From Pelagomonas calceolata (Eukaryota > Sar > Pelagophyceae > Pelagomonadales > Pelagomonadaceae), in contig CAKKNE010000001.1 of NCBI GenBank assembly GCA_918797485.1, positions 1,984,001-2,048,000 on the forward strand: DNA of 64,000 nucleotides, given 5' to 3'. The translations under genes and the position numbers were made by a program. Numbering within the stretch: position 1 is the first letter of the stretch; each line of letters begins with the position of its first letter. The notes below the pieces were generated by a model, which ran no database searches, was not told where the DNA came from, and saw only the letters and a list, made by a program, of their open reading frames with translations. Positions 58,861 to 64,000 of this stretch are shown piece after piece.

Positions 58861-60006
58861 TCACGCCAGCTCTGCGTCATCCATTGGAGGCACGGACACG
58901 AGCGAGGGCGGCCGCAGGTCGACCTGCTCGTAGATTTGTTGCGGCGGCGGCGCCGGCCGCCTTCTTTTATAGCGCTCGACGTTGTAGGCCAAGACCCCGC
59001 TCGCCGTCAGCGCGAAGCCCCCGTACCCTGAGGGAGCGACGTCGTTCTTCAGGAGACCGATCGAGACCCCAATTAGTACCAATTCCTTCGCGACCGCGGC
59101 CACGGCCAGCGTGAGCGACGACGTCAAAGCTACCAATGTGACTTCGACCGTCAACAAACCCAAGCCGCCGAGCGCCAACGCCAAGGCGGCACCCAATGCT
59201 TTTTGTGCGAGGTCACCGCTACCTGGTGTCCGTATCAACCGCCGCGCATCAAGTAAACCAGCGACTAAGACCAAGAACGCGGCCGACGTCGGCAGCGTCC
59301 TCCTTACCAACTCGGTGGGCTTCACCCGCACACCTTTCTGGCAGGCCTTTTGTGTCAGGCCCCACCGCAGGCCACCGACGGCGCCACCCGATACCGTCAG
59401 CAAGACGCCTAGTAACGAGTCCTTCCCGTGATGATGGTGATCCGCGACGCCTGGTGAACAGAGAATAGTACCCGCGCAGATAACTAAAACAATAAGTATG
59501 GAGGACCAGCGGCACGGCTCGAGCTTCAGTGCCAGACCGGCGCCCAAGACAAACACGGGCGTGCAGGCCTTGATCATCGTATGTGTGGCTACCGAGAGGA
59601 GTAGTAATCCGGCATTGGACAAGGCTACTTCCGCGCCGACGCAGCACGCCACATACATGAGTAATCTATCGGTCTCGTCGGGGAAGACGCAACAGCGCTT
59701 CGTCTCTGTTGTTTCCTCCTTGGGGAAGACGCAAGCTGCGGCTCTTGCGCCGCATTCCGCGGATTTCACGAGAGCAGCTTCCACGACGAAGGTCGCTGCC
59801 ACGAGTGACGCGGGGTACGGAAAGGCCTGGAGAGCGGCCTTAAACGCCAAGGTCATCGCTATCGAAAGGATGGCGTAGCCTAGCAAGGCGGCGGCGACGA
59901 CCGCGGCTTTTGGTTCGGCTGGTGGGTCCATGATTCGACGGGGCGTCGCGCCGTAGCTGAGAGGGGGCGAGTTGCGGTAGGAGATGACCGGCGTGGAGAG
60001 GACCAT
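58861..60006 (-). CDS. SLC35C2-like sugar-phosphate/nucleotide-sugar transporter
   Basis: 381 aa from ATG 60006; ATG 59931 (MDPPAEPK) is equally possible and gives 356 aa. It has about ten TM helices of the drug/metabolite superfamily: GYAILSIAMTLAFKAALQAF, VALSNAGLLLLSVATHTMIK, ACTPVFVLGAGLALKLEPCR, LIVLVICAGTILCS, GVLLTVSGGAVGGLRWGLTQ and LVALTSSLTLAVAAVAKELV. The patterns T-TMIK---P-FVL and GG-RW-LTQ match SLC35C2 and triose-phosphate-translocator relatives. The N-terminal half carries Cys/charged inserts (CVFPKEETTETKRCCVFPDE). Probably Golgi; substrate unknown. The C-terminus is a polar tail. Confidence 0.87.
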   Translation of the reverse strand: MVLSTPVISYRNSPPLSYGATPRRIMDPPAEPKAAVVAAALLGYAILSIAMTLAFKAALQAFPYPASLVAATFVVEAALVKSAECGARAAACVFPKEETTETKRCCVFPDETDRLLMYVACCVGAEVALSNAGLLLLSVATHTMIKACTPVFVLGAGLALKLEPCRWSSILIVLVICAGTILCSPGVADHHHHGKDSLLGVLLTVSGGAVGGLRWGLTQKACQKGVRVKPTELVRRTLPTSAAFLVLVAGLLDARRLIRTPGSGDLAQKALGAALALALGGLGLLTVEVTLVALTSSLTLAVAAVAKELVLIGVSIGLLKNDVAPSGYGGFALTASGVLAYNVERYKRRRPAPPPQQIYEQVDLRPPSLVSVPPMDDAELA

Positions 60007-60491
60007 CTATGAGCGCGCCGACGGCGGCGCGGCGGCCCGATTGAGCGCGCCGGCGGCGCCTCAGCGGGCCAATTGCAGCTCCGTTCTCTCGTGGGCCAGG
60101 CGCGCCTCCGAGGGCCGTAAAGGCGGCACAGCGCTTAGTGCGCTGCCGTGGCGATTGCGGGTGCTAGTTCCACACGTTGGATCGATGCTGGGCTATAAGA
60201 GCCTGTTTTATTACGGCTGGAGGTTGTGGTGCGGCTTAATTTAGTTTTCTAGCATGTCTATGAGCTAGGTTACTATTTCCGGGTCACCTGAAAAGGGGGC
60301 TCGCTTGAGCTCCCCGGTTGAAGGCGCGAGCAGTTGCTTACGGTATCGACCCCGACTGACCCATAAGGGCGTAAGTCACGGTGACCGGGACTTGGCAGGT
60401 GACTCAAACTTTGGTCTGGACAAAGAAAACAATTTTAAGGGCCCATCATAACGACGGGTCGGTCCTGTGCCAGCAAACCGAACCGCCCATC
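60007..60491. other. Divergent intergenic region
   Basis: 485 bp. Contains a weak motif-like site at 60249-60268 and GC-rich sequence. No tRNA fold was convincing in the segment 60280-60380. Confidence 0.45.
60249..60268. repeat. Hairpin motif-like site, weak
   Basis: CTAGCATGTCTATGAGCTAG. It keeps the CTAGC/GCTAG ends and little else. Confidence 0.3.
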
Positions 60492-60971
60492 ATGAGCGTC
60501 GTGGAAACCATCCGCGGCCTCCGGAAGATGAGCCTCGCCGCCGACGACGACGGCGCCGCGGCGACGCCGCCCCCGAGTCCCCGGAACTCCAGATGGCCCG
60601 CAGACGGATGTACGATTAGCATCGCGACCGTCGTTGAAGTCATCGGCGGCCTGGACGGCCTTCGCGCGATCCTGACGAAGTACTGGCGCTCGGATCGAAT
60701 CGACGTGACAATGGACGTCTGGGAGGTACATATGCCGAGGGATATGGTCGACTTACTGATTCCAGACCTCGAAGAAGCCCTCTGCCGCGGCTTTTTAGAT
60801 GGCCGCCGCGCGGTAGACATGGCCGTATGCCGTGTCGAATTGTTGATCGAGGAGAACATCACGCTGCCCCTGACGCCTGTCAGCAAGTCGCGTGTGGTCC
60901 AGCTCATACGCGAGAGGGAGGAATATGACTGGAAGCAAATGATTGTTGTTTCTTCCGTCTTTGCAATCTGA
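60492..60971 (+). CDS. Hypothetical protein
   Basis: 159 aa from ATG 60492; upstream in-frame sequence lacks an ATG. Ser/Pro-rich N-terminus (ATPPPSPRNSR), then a helical domain of about 110 residues (VVEVIGGLDGLRAILTKYW, DVTMDVWEVHMPRDMVDLLIPDLEEAL, AVDMAVCRVELLIEENI, VSKSRVVQLIREREEYDWKQ). No family assigned. It ends 102 bp from the convergent ISWI gene. Confidence 0.55.
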   Translation: MSVVETIRGLRKMSLAADDDGAAATPPPSPRNSRWPADGCTISIATVVEVIGGLDGLRAILTKYWRSDRIDVTMDVWEVHMPRDMVDLLIPDLEEALCRGFLDGRRAVDMAVCRVELLIEENITLPLTPVSKSRVVQLIREREEYDWKQMIVVSSVFAI

Positions 60972-61072
60972 ACACCCGCTTCTGCTGGGTGGCGGGCAGT
61001 ACCACGGATACAAGTGCTGTGTAGTTGGATGCAGCATTGATGGGGGGTAGGACGAGCGTAAAACTCCAAACC

Positions 61073-63893
61073 TTACACCCCCGGCAGCACGCCCCCCTTC
61101 GACCGGTACTCGGCCGCCTCGCGCTCGTACCGCACCTTGTCGAGCTCCGACCGCCTCTCCATCTCCTTCCTCTCCGAGTCAGAAGCCTCGGCCCACATGC
61201 CCGTCAGAATACTTTTCAGTTGCGCCTCGGAAGCGCCCGGCTGCGCCCGCCGCAATTCCCTTACATGATTGCGCATGTAGCACCGAAGCGCGGTCCGCGG
61301 AGGCTTCGGCGGCGGGCCCACGGGCACTGGTGGTGGCGGCGCCGGCGCCGGTGGAGGAGGAGGCGGCGGCACGTGCACGACCTTGGCCTTCTTCGGCGCC
61401 GCCTGCTGCACGGGAGAGGCCCGCTTCTTCTGCTTCTTCTCTTGCTTAGCCTTCTCGCGGATCGTGTCCTGCTTGTTTTTATCCTCGACCATCTGCTCGA
61501 ACATCTGGACCACGCGTTGCGGTTGGGTTAACGGTTTCCCCGTCGAAGGATCGCGAGGAGCACCTTTTCGTGCAGCAGCGAGAGCCTTCGCCGCATCTAT
61601 ATAGGCATCATGTCTCCGCTGCAGCTCGGCCATTTCTCTCTCAGCAGACCTAATTAACACCTCGCACCTTCTCCCGATCTGCTCGGGATCTAATGATTTG
61701 AGGAACCAGTCGAACTGGAATTCGGGTCTCGACCGGAAATCGCTCCGGATCTTCCGCCACTCGCCGTAGCCGTGCTCGCAGACCAGCTCCAGTAGTATCC
61801 TCTCTTCATCATGGCGCGTGACCGTCGTCGGCGGGAAGCCAGCGGTCCCAGGGGGATTGAAGCGCAACTCGAGCTTCTCCGGAGTCTCCGAGAACAGCCC
61901 GACAAATTTCCGGGCCGCCTCGAGCAGCCCGGTCATCTCCTGGCGCTTCTTCTCGCCCTTCTCTACAGACTTGACGAGCCTCGCCCATTCGTCGGGCGGG
62001 AAATGGTTCTGACCCTCGCTCCAGAACCGCTCGTTGTACCTCGTGACCTCTCCGTGGCTCTTCCCAAACACGTCTTCGGAAACGCGCTCCAGGTCATCGC
62101 GCCCATGCCTCGACAAAGCTCTCACGAACTGCTGGAAGTGGCCCCGGTGCCAGTCCGGAAAACCTTGAGACAATAAGTGTTCCTTCTCTTCGGCGTCGTC
62201 CGCGTCCAACAGGACCAACGTAGCTAGCGCGTCGTCGTCTCTTAACAGGGCCCGCTTCTTCTCGGGCGTGTCTGTTAACGCTAAGAACCGACGTCTCTCG
62301 ACGTCGCGCAGCTGTTTCAAGCGTTCTTGACCCGGAAATAATTGAAAGTCAGCTAAGGAAGGCATCCGCAGCACCTCGGGCATATCAGAGTCGTCATATT
62401 CTGGTTCTACGGCTTTGGAAGAACGTTTCCTAGCAGGCTCGCCTAGTAACTCCCCGACCTCGTTCTCGGCCGCATATATATCCGCTTTGTACGTCTGCTT
62501 TCGCTCCCGTTTGCCCGTATCTAGGAGGAAGGGCGTCACTCTTTTCGACGCATAATCAGTACCTTCCCACACCGTACTCACGCCCCCGTCCAGCTTGAAA
62601 TCCAGCAGGTCGCCCTTCGACGCCTCCTCCAACCGTTTATTTATATCGTCGGTACGTTTCCTACCTCGTTCGATGATCGCGTCGATGTCCTCATCGCGCA
62701 GCTCGTCGTTCGCGCGGAAGACCTTGTCCGCGCCGAAGCGGACAGCTTTCAGTAATTCCGCCGTCTGGAGTTTTTTGGAAGCGTCTTGCAATCGACCTGA
62801 TTGCACGACGACCGCGTCCAACTTCAATTTTTGGTGGGCCCGCTCGATAATTTTCTCCTCTACCGTTTGTTCAGTAACGAGTCGATACACATGAACGGGC
62901 TTCGTCTGGCCGATGCGGTGGCACCGGTCCATGGCCTGCAGGTCGGCCTGGGGGTTCCAGTCCGAGTCGTACAATACTACCGTATCTGCTGTTTGTAAGT
63001 TAATACCGAGACCGCCCGCCCGCGTACTGAGGAGGAAGCAATATAGAGGCGAAGAAGGCGCGTTGTACTGCTCGATGCGCTCCTCCCGCAGTTCGTGGGG
63101 CGTGGACCCGTCGACGCGGACGTAGCGGTGGCCCCTGCGCGGGACGCGTGGTCTCACGACGACGCCATCGACGCGAAATGAAGACGCCGCATCCATACCG
63201 CATCACCAGGAAGTCCTCCAAGACATCTAACATGCGCGTCATCTGCGAAAAAACAAGGACCCTATGATTTCTCTCTTTCAACCGAGCGAGTAGTTTATCC
63301 AGGACTTTCAACTTCCCACAAGCATCAACCAAGTGTTCCCCCAGAGCCGGTAGCGTCCGATCCTCCACGTGGGGAAAGAGGTAGGGGTGGTTGCAGCATT
63401 TCCGGAGCTGCATGACCAGATTCAGCAACGGCCCGCGCGCTTTCTGCGCAGCCGACCCTTGCACCGTCGAGATCTCCCTCAATAAGCACTGCTTGTAGAC
63501 GTCCCGTTGAATAGGTGCCAATGCAGTAAACAATATAGTTTCCGTCTTTCGAGGCAAATCTTTCTCCACATCTGCCTTGAGTCTCCTAATCATGAACGGC
63601 CTTAGCAATCGATGCAACTGCTCCACCAACATCTGGGTCTTGTCCCGATCCGACGACTGCAAGTTAAACAGCTCGTCAAATCTCTCTGCCGAGGCAAACA
63701 CATCGGGCAGTAGGAAATTCAACAACGCCCAGAGCTCGTGGAGGTTGTTCTGGAGCGGCGTGCCCGTCACGAGTAGTCTATTCTCCGTCTTGAGTAGTCT
63801 GACAGTCTTCGAGAGCTGCGCCCGCTCGTTCTTGATGCGGTGCGCTTCATCGATGATGAGGAAGCGCCAGGGCACCTTCTTGAGGGCGTTGAC
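61073..63893 (-). CDS. ISWI: ISWI-family chromatin remodeling ATPase with C-terminal HMG box (5' part beyond window)
   Basis: Two exons are visible, 63199-63893 and 61073-63134, 918 codons plus stop; the P-loop motif lies beyond the right edge. Helicase lobe 1 has RFLIIDEAHRIKN and LLVTGTPLQNNLHELWALLNFLLP; lobe 2 has RVLVFSQMTRMLDVLEDF, YVRVDGSTPHELRE, LSTRAGGLGINLQTADTVV and DRCHRIGQ. HAND (KRERKQTYKADIYAAENEVG), SANT (FPDWHRGHFQQFVRALSRHG) and SLIDE (HGYGEWRKIRSDFRSRPEFQ, FDWFLKS) modules follow, which define ISWI. The last 75 residues (PRTALRCYMRNHVRELRR, MWAEASDSERKEMER, DKVRYEREAAEYRSKG) form an HMG-box-like domain that animal ISWI lacks. It slides nucleosomes using ATP. Confidence 0.95.
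63135..63198 (-). other. 64-bp intron of the ISWI gene
   Basis: GTATGG donor at 63198 and CGCAG acceptor at 63135. Removing it joins ATG-CG to G-GGC-CAC and restores LEDFLVMRGHRYVRVDG, the continuous ISWI sequence. It contains the 19-base core TCGCGTCGATGGCGTCGTC shared with the next intron. Confidence 0.9.
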
Positions 63894-64000
63894 CTGCGTC
63901 GCGGCGGCGCGGTCGCGTGACGACGCCATCGACGCGAGACGCGTAGGTGCTCTCGCGAGACGCGTCGACGCCACCGCCGCGACGGCGTGTTTTCGACGCA
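63894..64000 (-). other. 3' part of another ISWI intron (donor beyond window)
   Basis: Acceptor GACGCAG ends at 63894; the exon resumes with VNALKKVPWRFLIIDEAHR. Upstream translation (Arg/Ala-rich) does not match ISWI, so an intron is likely. It carries the same core TCGCGTCGATGGCGTCGTC. Confidence 0.75.

Noticed and set aside
60280-60380. Stem-rich GC segment considered as a structured RNA
   Set aside because: No family signature could be recognised and base pairing by eye was not convincing.
63894-63974. Open frame continuing upstream of VNALKKVPW as ISWI coding sequence
   Set aside because: The translation is Arg/Ala-rich, does not match ISWI before the DEAH motif, and contains the shared intron core.

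Overview
The window reads as nuclear DNA of a secondary-plastid stramenopile alga. Evidence: a chlorophyll a/c light-harvesting protein (22434-23168) and several other proteins open with an ER-type signal peptide followed by a transit-like stretch, the two-part leader used to reach a plastid of red-algal origin. Base composition is GC-rich, genes are packed on both strands with gaps of 3 to 850 bp, and nearly every gene is one uninterrupted reading frame of up to 2,130 codons. A pelagophyte is my best guess. Two cilium/centriole-type genes (a DNAAF5-like HEAT protein and a FAM161-like coiled-coil protein) favour a flagellate such as Pelagomonas over the non-flagellate Aureococcus. This is inference; no marker gene proves it.

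Layout. 1-17 kb: a TrmB-like methyltransferase fused to a DUF6816-like domain, a caspase-like/Tudor/fibronectin-III protein, a very large LRR/EF-hand/protein-kinase gene built by internal duplication, a ChaC gamma-glutamylcyclotransferase fused to a glutamate-5-kinase-type PUA domain, and a YggT-like plastid protein. 17-24 kb: diacylglycerol kinase-type lipid kinase, a GT-A type glycosyltransferase, an unknown protein, bacterial-type RNase HII with an organelle leader, and the light-harvesting protein. 24-31 kb: a tandem pair of SAM-domain proteins with a body resembling pentameric ligand-gated channels, then SFT2. 31-37 kb: a divergent RMI1/DNA2 pair, both DNA end-resection and dissolution factors. 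37-46 kb: DNAAF5-like protein, a small membrane protein overlapping a PhyH-type dioxygenase by 4 bp, an SLC25-type carrier with a signal peptide, and a Tcd1/2-like E1 enzyme. 46-61 kb: nucleotide-sugar transporter, PPIH spliceosomal cyclophilin, FAM161-like, RWDD2-like, SPF45-like UHM protein, a UBL-TM-SUMO-like protein, secreted/luminal proteins, an FG-GAP protein and an SLC35C2-like transporter. 61-64 kb: ISWI remodeler with a C-terminal HMG box, entering from the right edge; it is the only gene here with introns I can define.

Two genome-scale signals stand out. First, a short asymmetric hairpin motif (arms GCTAGTGTC and GACGCTAGC around TTACAG, about 24 bp) recurs about seventeen times including weaker copies. 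Every copy lies between genes and most lie 60-300 bp from a start codon; I see none in coding sequence. Second, both visible ISWI introns carry the same 19-base core, as expected for introner elements. I found no tRNA, rRNA, CRISPR array, retroelement or virus-like element that I could support.
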